Assembly: GCA_030180075.1 (NCBI GenBank)
Contig: JASNJN010000547.1
Location: forward strand, 1-25,648
Source: Mikrocytos mackini
Taxonomy: Eukaryota > Endomyxa > Ascetosporea > Mikrocytida > Mikrocytiidae
Direction of reading: 5' to 3'
DNA: 25,648 nt
Shown: piece after piece, positions 18,924 through 25,648 of the stretch
Position numbering within the stretch: position 1 is the first letter of the stretch
Layout of the letters: each line of letters opens with the position of its first letter
Program-made: the position numbers and the translations under genes
The notes under the pieces: generated by a model
Seen by the model: the letters and a program-made list of their open reading frames with translations, nothing else
Databases searched by the model: none
Told to the model about the DNA's origin: nothing

Positions 18924-20327
18924 ATGAAAAATTTTTTGTACTTATTGATAATTTCACAAACAATCGAATTTAAGACGTTTGTTCTAGTAGAAAAGTTGAA
19001 TTCGGTCGAAAAGGCTAATATCTTCGTATTATACAAAATTCAAGAATCTGAAGACCCTGAAATTACTTCCAAATTTAGAATCACGTCATTTAGGTTTATG
19101 ATAGCGACAGAGCTGGAACCAAATTTTGTAGAAACGCCACAAGAGAGTACAAATTTGAATAACACGACACATATAGTTTCCAGCCAACAGGAGCTTATTT
19201 CCAGAAGGGGAGAGGATGATAACGCATCAACTGACCAGACAACGTTTAATTTTCAAAGTTCGAAATTTAAAATTTACAATTATTTAAGCCAACAAATAGA
19301 TACAGCTGATGTTTCCATATTTGTAAATTCACACAGACAAGATAATGATGGTCATGATAGTGGAATCTTCAAAATTACACCCTCTTTCCTTATTTTACGA
19401 ATAAATGAAATCTCATACATTTCACCACATAAAATGTTCTCAGCTAGTGACATAGAAAGTTCCAATAATATAGAAATCTTCAATCTCGACAATATTTCAA
19501 CAGAGGACATCGTTTCAACAAAAAATAACAACACAATTTCTTTATACCCAAAATCCGATATCACATCTCGCAAGTCATCCTCCGATCCGACTCAATATTA
19601 TGTATTCACTGAATGGGATAACCATAGTTTGTCACAATTAAAGGATTCGAATACACAAAGCAAACCGAATATCTTCCGTAGACTTATGAACATAGTCGCA
19701 TTTAAAGAGCTTGAAAGTAATAATAAAGAAAAGAATAAACATTTATCAATACCATTAAACAATCTAAATGAACCTATGAGTAATTTCATTGCTTTGTTTA
19801 TTAGAAACAGTCCCAAAATAAATACAAACTCTATTTATCCAACCAAGGAATTAGAGGAATTATCCAAGGAACTAGATGAACCTAATGACGAGATTTATAA
19901 ACCACTAAATAGGGAAAATTTTCAAAATATTCAGGAGGACATAAGAACACAAAAAAGTATAGAAAATGTGGAAAGTACACGTGATTTAGATGGTGATGGT
20001 AACACAGATACATTAATACAAAAAGAAGAAGAAGAAAATACAATCCAATCTACCAATTCAAACCCTAACATAACCAGCACTACCAACGACACAATGGACA
20101 GTAATGAAATTAATAATAAAAGCGATAACAAATGTGAAAATATAAGCGATATTAAAAGCGATAATAAAAGTGATAATAAAGGTGTGCTACAAAATAAACA
20201 ACAAAATAAAAGAAGTCAACAGGATAGAGATCGCACTCTTTTTTATATTTTGGGAGCGGTTATTGCGTTGTTGATTATTGGGACAATAACAGCAATTATA
20301 TTAAATTCTAAACGAACCCAGGAATAA
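18924..20327 (+). CDS. Putative single-pass surface protein, 467 aa, Ser/Asn-rich
   Basis: ATG at 18924, directly after an AAAATTTTTTC motif. The N-terminus (KNFLYLLIISQTIEF) is a plausible short signal peptide. The long middle is hydrophilic and rich in Ser, Asn, Asp, Glu and Thr with few cysteines. The C-terminus carries one clear membrane segment (about 440-459, FYILGAVIALLIIGTITAIIL) and a short basic tail NSKRTQE, giving a type I topology with the bulk outside the membrane. A DLDGDGNTD stretch (about 354-362) resembles a calcium-binding dockerin/thrombospondin type-3 loop. Just before the membrane is a small tandem repeat of SDNK units (about 398-420). It converges with the next gene, 162 bp apart. 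I recognise no family; a cell-surface or secretory-pathway role is inference. The downstream TAAGTAAAT motif is listed separately. Confidence 0.75.
   Translation: MKNFLYLLIISQTIEFKTFVLVEKLNSVEKANIFVLYKIQESEDPEITSKFRITSFRFMIATELEPNFVETPQESTNLNNTTHIVSSQQELISRRGEDDNASTDQTTFNFQSSKFKIYNYLSQQIDTADVSIFVNSHRQDNDGHDSGIFKITPSFLILRINEISYISPHKMFSASDIESSNNIEIFNLDNISTEDIVSTKNNNTISLYPKSDITSRKSSSDPTQYYVFTEWDNHSLSQLKDSNTQSKPNIFRRLMNIVAFKELESNNKEKNKHLSIPLNNLNEPMSNFIALFIRNSPKINTNSIYPTKELEELSKELDEPNDEIYKPLNRENFQNIQEDIRTQKSIENVESTRDLDGDGNTDTLIQKEEEENTIQSTNSNPNITSTTNDTMDSNEINNKSDNKCENISDIKSDNKSDNKGVLQNKQQNKRSQQDRDRTLFYILGAVIALLIIGTITAIILNSKRTQE
20119..20180 (+). repeat. Short in-frame tandem repeat (SDNK units)
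   Basis: Imperfect 12- to 15-nt units of the AAAAGCGATAATAAA type encode KSDNK-CENISDI-KSDNKSDNK in the stalk of the surface protein. Units differ by single bases, so slippage expansion followed by drift is likely. Confidence 0.6.
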
Positions 20328-20333
20328 CTTTAA

Positions 20334-20349
20334 AAAGTAATAAGTAAAT
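20334..20349 (+). promoter_or_regulatory. 3' motif after the surface protein gene
   Basis: AAAGTAATAAGTAAAT starts 7 nt after the stop codon. Its TAAGTAAAT core is shared with the motifs after both secreted-protein genes (20457-20469 and 22896-22908, minus strand). A role in 3'-end formation is inference. Confidence 0.4.
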
Positions 20350-20456
20350 AGGAATGTTAATAATATTGTCATGAATCTTTCGTTTTTTATCTTTAACATT
20401 TTAGATATTTTTATAAATAAAATTAAACAAAGGAACTTATTGACAATTTTACCGAC

Positions 20457-20469
20457 ATTTACTTACTCT
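20457..20469 (-). promoter_or_regulatory. 3' motif AGAGTAAGTAAAT after the first secreted-protein gene
   Basis: On the minus strand, 20 nt after the stop codon. It is identical over 13 bases to the motif after the second secreted-protein gene (22896-22908). Confidence 0.5.
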
Positions 20470-20489
20470 AAATTCATTTCTCAAGATTC

Positions 20490-21203
20490 TTAAGGCGCAA
20501 ATGGGTTGGCCATATCTCCAACTAATTTCTCCAATTGGAAACTCATTAAGTTTTCATATACGGAAGGCTGTTCATTGCAATTCAATCTCATATTCAAATG
20601 TACTCCGGCTATTATATGGAATATAGGATCGCCTCCGTCTGTGTCTATTAAATCTTCTACCTTTTTGATCAACAGTTTTATCTTCACAGTAAAGCACTCG
20701 TCAATTATAAACCCATTTTGCTGTAGCACTGTAATGTTTTGTATGTTGTTTATTATTTGTGTGTCCACAAACTCAATTTCACAAAATAGTGTGCCATTGA
20801 TTGTAACATCTCTAACATTAAGCGTTTCATGTAAGAACATTAGAACCCCATCGAAGAACTCAAAGTCCCCTGCGATTGTCTTTGACTTCGCGTCACAGAG
20901 GAAGTCATTGCTGCTCAATAGGTCCATCATTACTTCGGTCTCTGATTGTCCCAAAAGTGCGAGATAAGTCCGTCCGTAAAGAGTGTTTATTGCGTTGTTT
21001 CCAAACAACACCAGTGTTTCGTTCTTTAACCTATATTTGCACCCATCAAACAACTCACGACAGAATGCATCTGAAGATACGGTTGGTATAGATATTGTGC
21101 CTGTTGTACCAGTTGTTGGCTCGCCAACTTCATGGGCAAATGCTAAAGAAGCTATAAGTGTGATGGAAAGTAGTAAAGAATCAAGAAGTCTTTTTGTATT
21201 CAT
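20490..21203 (-). CDS. Secreted 6-cysteine protein A, 237 aa
   Basis: ATG at 21201-21203. Residues 1-23 form a classic signal peptide (basic start, Leu/Ile-rich core, cleavage likely after AFA). The mature protein has six cysteines (48, 55, 103, 141, 170, 209), no membrane segment, and a Thr/Gly-rich N-terminal stretch. Five of the cysteines match those of the 256-aa protein at 22922-23692 in spacing (55/56, 38/39, 29/30, 39/36 residues), with local similarity such as C-x-LKN-x-LV near the first. I therefore read the two as diverged paralogues. Possible N-glycosylation sequons (NET, NGT, NIT) occur. It is transcribed divergently from the glutamate dehydrogenase gene across 219 bp, which holds two TTGAATTCAA palindromes. 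No known family is recognised. A secreted or surface role is likely, the exact function unknown. Confidence 0.75.
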   Translation of the reverse strand: MNTKRLLDSLLLSITLIASLAFAHEVGEPTTGTTGTISIPTVSSDAFCRELFDGCKYRLKNETLVLFGNNAINTLYGRTYLALLGQSETEVMMDLLSSNDFLCDAKSKTIAGDFEFFDGVLMFLHETLNVRDVTINGTLFCEIEFVDTQIINNIQNITVLQQNGFIIDECFTVKIKLLIKKVEDLIDTDGGDPIFHIIAGVHLNMRLNCNEQPSVYENLMSFQLEKLVGDMANPFAP

Positions 21204-21230
21204 TTTTGATTTTAATATTTGTATTTGTGT

Positions 21231-21256
21231 TTGAATTCAAGCTCATTTGAATTCAA
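21231..21256. promoter_or_regulatory. Pair of TTGAATTCAA palindromes
   Basis: TTGAATTCAA occurs at 21231-21240 and again at 21247-21256, 16 bp centre to centre, 28 bp upstream of the ATG of the secreted protein A gene. Two perfect dyads this close, in the same phase-like spacing, could be a dimeric regulator site. Function is inferred only from the pattern. Confidence 0.4.
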
Positions 21257-21336
21257 AAAAGCGTTTTCAATTTAATCCCAATTTTAACTTTTTAAAATAT
21301 ATTTTTTAAAAATCTTTCCTAGGGGTAATTTTAGTG

Positions 21337-21344
21337 TATAAATA
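21337..21344 (+). promoter_or_regulatory. TATA box candidate for GDH
   Basis: TATAAATA followed by CGAGGGCAGG, a small GC-rich step in A/T-rich DNA, about 80 bp before the start codon. Position fits a transcription start roughly 50 bp before the ATG. Confidence 0.45.
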
Positions 21345-21422
21345 CGAGGGCAGGTTAATGTGACGATAAATAGTACAATCAATAACTACGGATAATTTTT
21401 TAATTTGCAAATCTAAAAACTT

Positions 21423-22859
21423 ATGGAAAACATATCACTCGCTAACATACAAGAAACGATAGCTAAACATATTTCCGAACTTAGGGGGAAATATCCCGAA
21501 CAACTTGAATTTATATCTGCAGTCGACGAACAACTGTCAAGTTTAACGCCTTTCTTCGTAAAATATCCACAATATTTATCTTGCCTCGCTTTCATAACAG
21601 AACCAGAAACTTTATATTCATTTAAAGTCGCATGGGAAGACGACAAGGGTGTACTCCGCGTCAACAAAGGTTTCAGGTGTCATTTCAACAACGCAATCGG
21701 TCCATACAAAGGAGGTTTAAGGTTTGCCCCTTCAGTGAACCCATCCATCATCAAATTCCTCGCTTTTGAACAGACATTCAAAAACGCTCTCACGGGCCTT
21801 CCAATGGGCGGAGGAAAAGGAGGTTCAGATTTCAATCCAAAAGGGAAATCCGCCTCCGAAATTAGGCGTTTCTGTGTTGCATTCGCCAAACAACTGTTCA
21901 AAATTGGAATTGTATTACCCGAGGGAAGAGTGGATATACCTGCTGGAGATATTGGTGTAGGGGGGACTGAAATAGGACACATTTTTGGAGAGTTTAAAAG
22001 GCTTACCGGCGCTGTTCCATTCGCCTCTATAACTGGAAAGCCATTGGAATTAGGTGGTAGTTTAATTCGCCCTGAAGCAACTGGATATGGTTTAGTTTAC
22101 ATTTTGCAGTTTGCTCTTTTGGACAATAAAGACGACATTAAAGAAAAGAACTGTGCCATAACTGGTTCTGGAAATGTAGCTTTGTTCTGTGCTGAGAAAG
22201 TGTTACAATTGGGAGGAAATGTTATTACAGTTTCAGATTCCAACGGCGTTCTAACAAAGAAGAACTCTACAACAAATACTTTGGAATCTTTAACTTTTAG
22301 TGAATTAGAAGTCATAAAAGAAGGTAAGTTCAATGCTAAACAAAGACTTACAGTTATAGCAGACATGCTAAATTCCAATTACAAGCAAGCCAAATTCGTT
22401 GTTCACCAAAGCAAAAAAGTATGGGAAGTTTTAAAAGAAGAAAAAGCTACATTAGATATTCTTTTACCATGTGCAACCCAAAACGAAGTTACTTTAGAAG
22501 GTTCAAAGGTTCTTAAGGAATTAGGTTTGCAATACGTTGCAGAAGGCGCAAACATGCCCACTAATAACGATGCAATTGATTTCTTCCTTAAAAACATAAA
22601 ATTGTTCATACCAGCAAAAGCTTCAAACGCGGGAGGTGTGGCTGTTAGTGGTTTAGAAATGACACAAAATGGCATGAGAAAAAAGTGGAGCAAAGAAAAA
22701 GTAGACAAAGCTTTACAAGATATAATGCAGAGAATATATTCGGATATAAAAGACATGTCAATAGAACTCGGAGATAAAGGAAATTTAGTTTTAGGTGCAA
22801 ATAGCGTAGGGTTTAAAAGAGTCATTGAAGCTCTTTACAAAGAAGGAAGTTTATACTGA
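21423..22859 (+). CDS. Glutamate dehydrogenase (NADP-type, small hexameric class), 478 aa
   Basis: Interconverts 2-oxoglutarate plus ammonia and glutamate, linking carbon and nitrogen metabolism, probably in the cytosol as there is no targeting peptide. Length suits the roughly 450-residue hexameric class. Visible motifs: substrate-binding GPYKGGLRF (93-101, K96), LPMGGGKGG (126-134) with K132 at the catalytic-lysine position, DIPAGDIGVGGTEIG (171-185) with the catalytic-type Asp in PAGD, GGSLIRPEATGYG (211-223), a nucleotide-binding GSGNVA (248-253), and VSDSNG (270-275). The serine after that strand is typical of NADP-preferring enzymes. AEGANMPT (373-380) and SNAGGV near 401 complete the family pattern. 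ATG at 21423 starts it; the TGA stop is 62 bp from the convergent next gene. Odd point: the segment before PAGD reads LPEGRVDI instead of the common GADTDV-type sequence. No introns, intact. Confidence 0.95.
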   Translation: MENISLANIQETIAKHISELRGKYPEQLEFISAVDEQLSSLTPFFVKYPQYLSCLAFITEPETLYSFKVAWEDDKGVLRVNKGFRCHFNNAIGPYKGGLRFAPSVNPSIIKFLAFEQTFKNALTGLPMGGGKGGSDFNPKGKSASEIRRFCVAFAKQLFKIGIVLPEGRVDIPAGDIGVGGTEIGHIFGEFKRLTGAVPFASITGKPLELGGSLIRPEATGYGLVYILQFALLDNKDDIKEKNCAITGSGNVALFCAEKVLQLGGNVITVSDSNGVLTKKNSTTNTLESLTFSELEVIKEGKFNAKQRLTVIADMLNSNYKQAKFVVHQSKKVWEVLKEEKATLDILLPCATQNEVTLEGSKVLKELGLQYVAEGANMPTNNDAIDFFLKNIKLFIPAKASNAGGVAVSGLEMTQNGMRKKWSKEKVDKALQDIMQRIYSDIKDMSIELGDKGNLVLGANSVGFKRVIEALYKEGSLY

Positions 22860-22895
22860 GATAAATATCTAGAAGCTATTGACACTCTAAAGACT

Positions 22896-22908
22896 ATTTA
22901 CTTACTCT
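22896..22908 (-). promoter_or_regulatory. 3' motif AGAGTAAGTAAAT after the second secreted-protein gene
   Basis: On the minus strand it begins 13 nt after the stop codon and is identical to 20457-20469. It lies in the 62-bp convergent gap with GDH, so on the other strand it is also 37 nt after the GDH stop. Confidence 0.5.
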
Positions 22909-22921
22909 TCTCCACTCGCAT

Positions 22922-23692
22922 TTATGGTACCAAAACTATTGCTAGCGCAGTTAAACACATCTCTAATATCGTTGAATCGGCTATAGTTTCTGGGTTTGGA
23001 CAAACATCAAAGGTAGAAAGTTTAACGACTGCAGTGTATGTATCGATTGTTATTGGATGAGCAGCTTGGATGGTTCTGGTTAATGTAATTGTGATGATGT
23101 ACTGGTGGCAGAAGAACCATCTAGGATCAATGTTCTCAGGTAAATGCTCGGGGTTGAAGATAGGAAGTGAACCCAGTGCGTCGGAAATCACAATTTGACA
23201 TACTTCTTCGTCATCTGCAGGCTGTGTGATGGTAAGCGATTCGTCTGGAATCTTCATGGTCAACTTCTGCTTGATTGTGTTTACTATTTCGGACTCCTGT
23301 TTTATTTCGAGGTCGCATTTATCAGCTTCTCCTGTAGGCGTAGCTTGGAATGTTATGTTAAGGTTTCCAGAAGCATTGAACTCAATATTGAAGATACTCC
23401 AAAACAAATCGAACATTGGATCTGCCGGTGCTACCAATTCATAATTCTTAAGTGTGAACAATGCGTTTTCTTTTATCCTTTTACAGACAGAACCATCTGC
23501 AAACCCGTTAAACTCTTTAATTGGCATGTCACTTATGTTATCCTTCAAATTTAGTTTGCTTTCTAGATTGTGTTTCTTGATATACTTTTCAAAATTCTTT
23601 GTATCCCCAATAACTGTTTTAGCTTCGGCTCCAATAACCTGAAATGCTAAAATCACAACTATTAAAGAGTTGGAAATGTTTTTGTAGACCAT
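22922..23692 (-). CDS. Secreted 6-cysteine protein B, 256 aa
   Basis: I start it at the ATG at 23690-23692. An upstream in-frame TTG would add ten basic residues and hide the signal peptide, and the chosen ATG has an A-rich context (CAAAACAAAATGG) with an AAATTTTTTAAA motif about 18 nt before it. Residues 1-24 (NSLIVVILAFQVIGAEA) are a signal peptide. Six cysteines (70, 126, 165, 195, 231, 246) follow; the first five align by spacing with protein A at 20490-21203. The C-terminus ends in a short hydrophobic run (LTALAIVLVP) after Asp/Ser residues, which could be a GPI-anchor signal or just a tail. NxS/T sequons are present. It converges on GDH. No known family; a secreted or surface role is inferred, with possible sequence diversification between the paralogues. 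Confidence 0.75.
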   Translation of the reverse strand: MVYKNISNSLIVVILAFQVIGAEAKTVIGDTKNFEKYIKKHNLESKLNLKDNISDMPIKEFNGFADGSVCKRIKENALFTLKNYELVAPADPMFDLFWSIFNIEFNASGNLNITFQATPTGEADKCDLEIKQESEIVNTIKQKLTMKIPDESLTITQPADDEEVCQIVISDALGSLPIFNPEHLPENIDPRWFFCHQYIITITLTRTIQAAHPITIDTYTAVVKLSTFDVCPNPETIADSTILEMCLTALAIVLVP

Positions 23693-23938
23693 TTTGTTTT
23701 GTTTGTATTTAAAAAATTTCAATTGTAGTAAAATTTGAATTTTAAAATTAAAAATTGTTCGGGTTTTGAAATTTTAAGTTTAAAAATTCAAATATGTGAG
23801 ACATACTGTCGTAATCGCAGTATTGGATACTAGTGTTTTGTTTGGGTCATTATAGAAATTGTGACTAGGGTTTTCAACATGTAATATTTTGTAGGAATAG
23901 AATTTTTATTTTATACATTACAATATGTTTTTTAAAAA
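23693..23938. promoter_or_regulatory. Upstream region of secreted protein B gene
   Basis: Non-coding, ending where the LINE fragment begins. On the minus strand it holds an AAATTTTTTAAA motif (about 23709-23720) and, further up, AACCCGAAC and TAATTTTAAAATTCAAATTTTA runs. CCC-type and AAATTT-type motifs near start codons have been described for microsporidian genes. Confidence 0.4.
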
Positions 23939-24838
23939 CCCTCACCAAAGAACTTCGGGCCCATTACCATGCTGAACACGTGCTACAAACTGTTCACTTC
24001 TTTATTGGAAGATAGGATCATACAGACCCTAATCCGCACTGGTAATTGGGATCCATAGCAGCGTGCCCTCCTTAACAGGGGACGAGGCTGTCTGGACGCT
24101 CATCTGATGAACGAATTTGCTGTGAACACCTGCAGATCGATCACTCATGCGCCGCTAAATAGCGCGTATATTGACTTCTAAAAGGCGTATGATTCGATGA
24201 GTCAAAAAGCATTGATTAGGGTTGAAATGACCACCCAATCCTCAAGGAACAAACCCAATGGGTTAGTAGCCCTTCTGNGGGCACTCANGCCCCTTTGGAG
24301 AACGTATATAACGAACTTCAAGGGNGAGANTGAGCAGATAAACATTAAAAGAGGGATATTNCAGGGAGACAAAATGTCCCCAACCCTCTTTTGTGAGGCA
24401 CTAACTGTGTTGAGAGCAAACCAAGACAACGCGATGAAAATATCAACGCTGGTCGATGAAGTCACTGTGGAAAAAATATGTTACACGGATGACATCAAAC
24501 TGTTTGACTCGTCACTACACCGACTAGGCCAAAAGGTTAGCGAAATACGCAAACTGGCTAAACTAGTCGGCTTGTTTATTAACAATGCCAAGAGCGGTAT
24601 TGTTACGAACAAAACTGAGGAAGAGAAAAACTCTACCCAGGGCGTTAGTGATTTCCCTATGGTGACTGCAACCCATGAGTACAAATACCTTGAGTTCAAG
24701 CAGCACTGGAACAACACAATGACTACCAAAGAGGCAGTGATGAAAGAGGCGAAGGCGAGAATTAAAAAGATCGTCTTCTCACCTCTGACACTTATCAACA
24801 TAGTCAATGTGGGAAAACTCATGTCTGTGTTAGAGTTT
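23939..24838 (+). pseudogene. LINE reverse transcriptase fragment, R4/Dong-like, 5'-truncated
   Basis: One frame runs from about 23939: PSPKNFGPITMLNTCYKLF, EDRI, then a TAG (24056-24058) followed by QRALLNRGRGCLDAHLMNE. Next is motif A as YIDF-TAA-KAYDS (stop at 24179-24181), then motif B NIKRGI-QGDKMSPTLFCEAL, motif C YTDD in place of the common Y/F-x-DD, and motifs D/E (GLFINNAKSGI, YKYLEFKQ). The order and the PITMLN...YKL and RGC-D-HL signatures place it among R4/Dong-type non-LTR retrotransposons. The 5' end is cut and the endonuclease part is absent. The frame's last 25 or so codons are CTCGA-rich repeat, not protein-like. Five ambiguous bases (24278-24361) suggest that near-identical copies were merged in assembly. 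Confidence 0.85.
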
Positions 24839-24925
24839 CCCCTCGACTCGGCTCGAGGCGAGTACTCGCTCCGAGTTGAGACCAAAACGCAACTCGAACT
24901 CGACTCGAATTCTAGGTCGAGCTAA
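24835..24925. repeat. CTCGA/GAGTT-rich repeat joined to the RT fragment
   Basis: Sequence switches abruptly to repeats of CTCGACTCG, CTCGAGGCGAG and CAACTCGAACTCG, including the perfect 12-bp palindrome GCGAGTACTCGC. Short inverted pieces suggest a MITE or fold-back end that truncated the LINE. It stays in frame with the RT only by chance. Confidence 0.5.
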
Positions 24926-24977
24926 GTAGGGAAAATATTGCATAGAAACTTGTAGATTTACNNATGATTTTCATTTT

Positions 24978-25041
24978 TGACCCGAGCCCGCCCGACCCGT
25001 TTCGGGCGGAAGAATGCCGAAAAAACGCAAAAACGCTCATG
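24978..25041 (+). repeat. CCCGARCCCGCCCGACC repeat, copy 1
   Basis: CCCGAGCCCGCCCGACCCG is followed by TTTCGGGCGG, then A-rich sequence with AAAACGC and CTCATG. Copy 2 at 25414-25485 has the same order of blocks. GC-rich block in A/T-rich surroundings. Confidence 0.6.
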
Positions 25042-25413
25042 TAAGTGCATATCACAAAATGTAGCACAATTTATCAGATTTAGGCTCGATACTTATGTAA
25101 ATTGAATTATTAAATAGTTTATTACTTCTAATATTGTATATTACAATGGGAGAGAAGAGTAGACTAACAATTCTCTATATTTGGTTCGTTATTTTAGAAT
25201 ATCATAAAATTAGGAAAATTCATTTTAAATTGAAAAATGAAAATAATGAAAATATTATAATATAAACTTCAGATATACATTCCAGCAATTAAGCAAACGT
25301 GGGAAAGATTCCCAACGGAGTATTTGGGGCCTTAGGTCTAAGAAAATTTGAACATCCACTCATATTTTGGTGTAAATTTAAACAGAATTTTTTAAATTAC
25401 TACCAAAAAATTT

Positions 25414-25485
25414 ATATTTTCTACCCGAACCCGCCCGACCTGAATCGGGTCGGGCTCGGGTACGGAAAACACCCAAAATTCTCAT
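25414..25485 (+). repeat. CCCGARCCCGCCCGACC repeat, copy 2, hairpin-forming
   Basis: ACCCGAACCCGCCCGACC pairs imperfectly with the following GGGTCGGGCTCGGGT across a short TGAATC-type loop. The A-rich tail and CTCATG end as in copy 1, about 440 bp upstream and in the same orientation. This looks like a dispersed non-autonomous repeat. Confidence 0.6.
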
Positions 25486-25648
25486 GTCTGGTTTAAACTA
25501 ACATGACTAAAATACAATTAGAGATCGGACACTTGCAAAATATACGAATATTCGAAGAATCATCGAAATTTTGAAATGTCTTAACATACTGAAAATTCAN
25601 NATAAATTTATTTATAGGTATCTATTTGTAGATCTCTCAAAAATACAT

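Larger units (their letters stand above)
21204..21422. promoter_or_regulatory. Divergent promoter region between secreted protein A and GDH
   Basis: This 219-bp intergenic region must serve both genes. It contains a TATAAATA box at 21337-21344 oriented towards GDH, about 80 bp before its ATG, an AATTTTTTAATTT stretch at about 21394-21406, and two identical 10-bp palindromes near the other gene. Confidence 0.6.
24926..25648. other. AT-rich right end with two GC-rich hairpin repeats
   Basis: Apart from the two repeats at about 24978-25041 and 25414-25485 nothing recognisable is present. The frame at 25299-25496 starts with GTG, runs through the second repeat, and is unlikely to be a gene. Ambiguous bases at 24962-24963 and 25600-25601. 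Confidence 0.5.

Noticed and set aside
23693-23722. Upstream extension of secreted protein B by ten residues
   Set aside because: It would start at TTG and bury the signal peptide; the ATG at 23690-23692 has a better context.
24100-24125. CTGATGA-ACGAA string resembling a hammerhead ribozyme core
   Set aside because: It lies in the reading frame of the LINE RT (HLMNE region) and lacks the flanking stems a hammerhead needs.
25299-25496. 65-codon ORF at the right end
   Set aside because: It starts at GTG and is read through the CCCGAACCCGCCCGACC hairpin repeat, so it is most likely spurious.
1-25648. CRISPR array, rRNA or tRNA genes
   Set aside because: No regularly spaced repeat-spacer pattern, and no rRNA or tRNA signature recognised on either strand.

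Overview
This looks like AT-rich nuclear DNA of a small eukaryote. My best guess is a microsporidian, or another compact, transposon-laden parasite. The reasons are intronless genes, very short spacers (62, 162 and 219 bp) in the one gene-dense island, A/T-rich AAATTT-like motifs close to several start codons (a signal class described in microsporidia), several lineage-specific-looking secreted proteins, and decayed eukaryotic transposons. The taxonomic call is inference. No rRNA, tRNA or CRISPR array was recognised. Identities quoted are estimates by eye.

Left part (1-9950) is mostly decayed. It holds an open K/R-rich reading frame running off the left edge on the minus strand, and a broken member of a small gene family (508-843) with its better-preserved relative at 4487-4894. 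Between them are a dense run of short hairpins at about 2256-3165 that no annotation explains, a 179-bp hAT-type MITE (3332-3510) with a perfect 8-bp target duplication, and an inverted duplication (about 3656-4546). A dead hAT transposase lies at 5254-6372, a second inverted duplication at about 6732-7930, and a pogo/Tigger-like terminal motif at its right edge.

Centre (9951-17915): a palindrome of about 5.1 kb, with two arms of about 2.46 kb that are roughly 99% identical around a spacer of about 160 bp, abuts the 3' end of an apparently intact Mutator-like (MULE) transposase of 789 aa. That protein carries three C2H2 fingers, a FLYWCH/WRKY-GCM1-like finger, a DDE core and a SWIM finger. 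A small two-finger C2H2 ORF broken by one in-frame TAG lies 257 bp upstream of it.

Gene island (18924-23692): four intact genes. These are a Ser/Asn-rich single-pass surface protein, a secreted 6-Cys protein, a fungal/bacterial-type NADP-like glutamate dehydrogenase, and a second secreted 6-Cys protein. The two secreted proteins flank the dehydrogenase and share cysteine spacing, so they look like unrecognised paralogues. Three of the four genes share a TAAGTAAAT motif just after the stop codon; in the two secreted genes it extends to an identical 13-mer.

Right end (23939-25648): a decayed R4/Dong-like LINE reverse transcriptase fragment with two stops and five ambiguous bases, ending in a CTCGA-rich repeat. 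Two GC-rich hairpin copies (CCCGARCCCGCCCGACC type) follow in AT-rich DNA.
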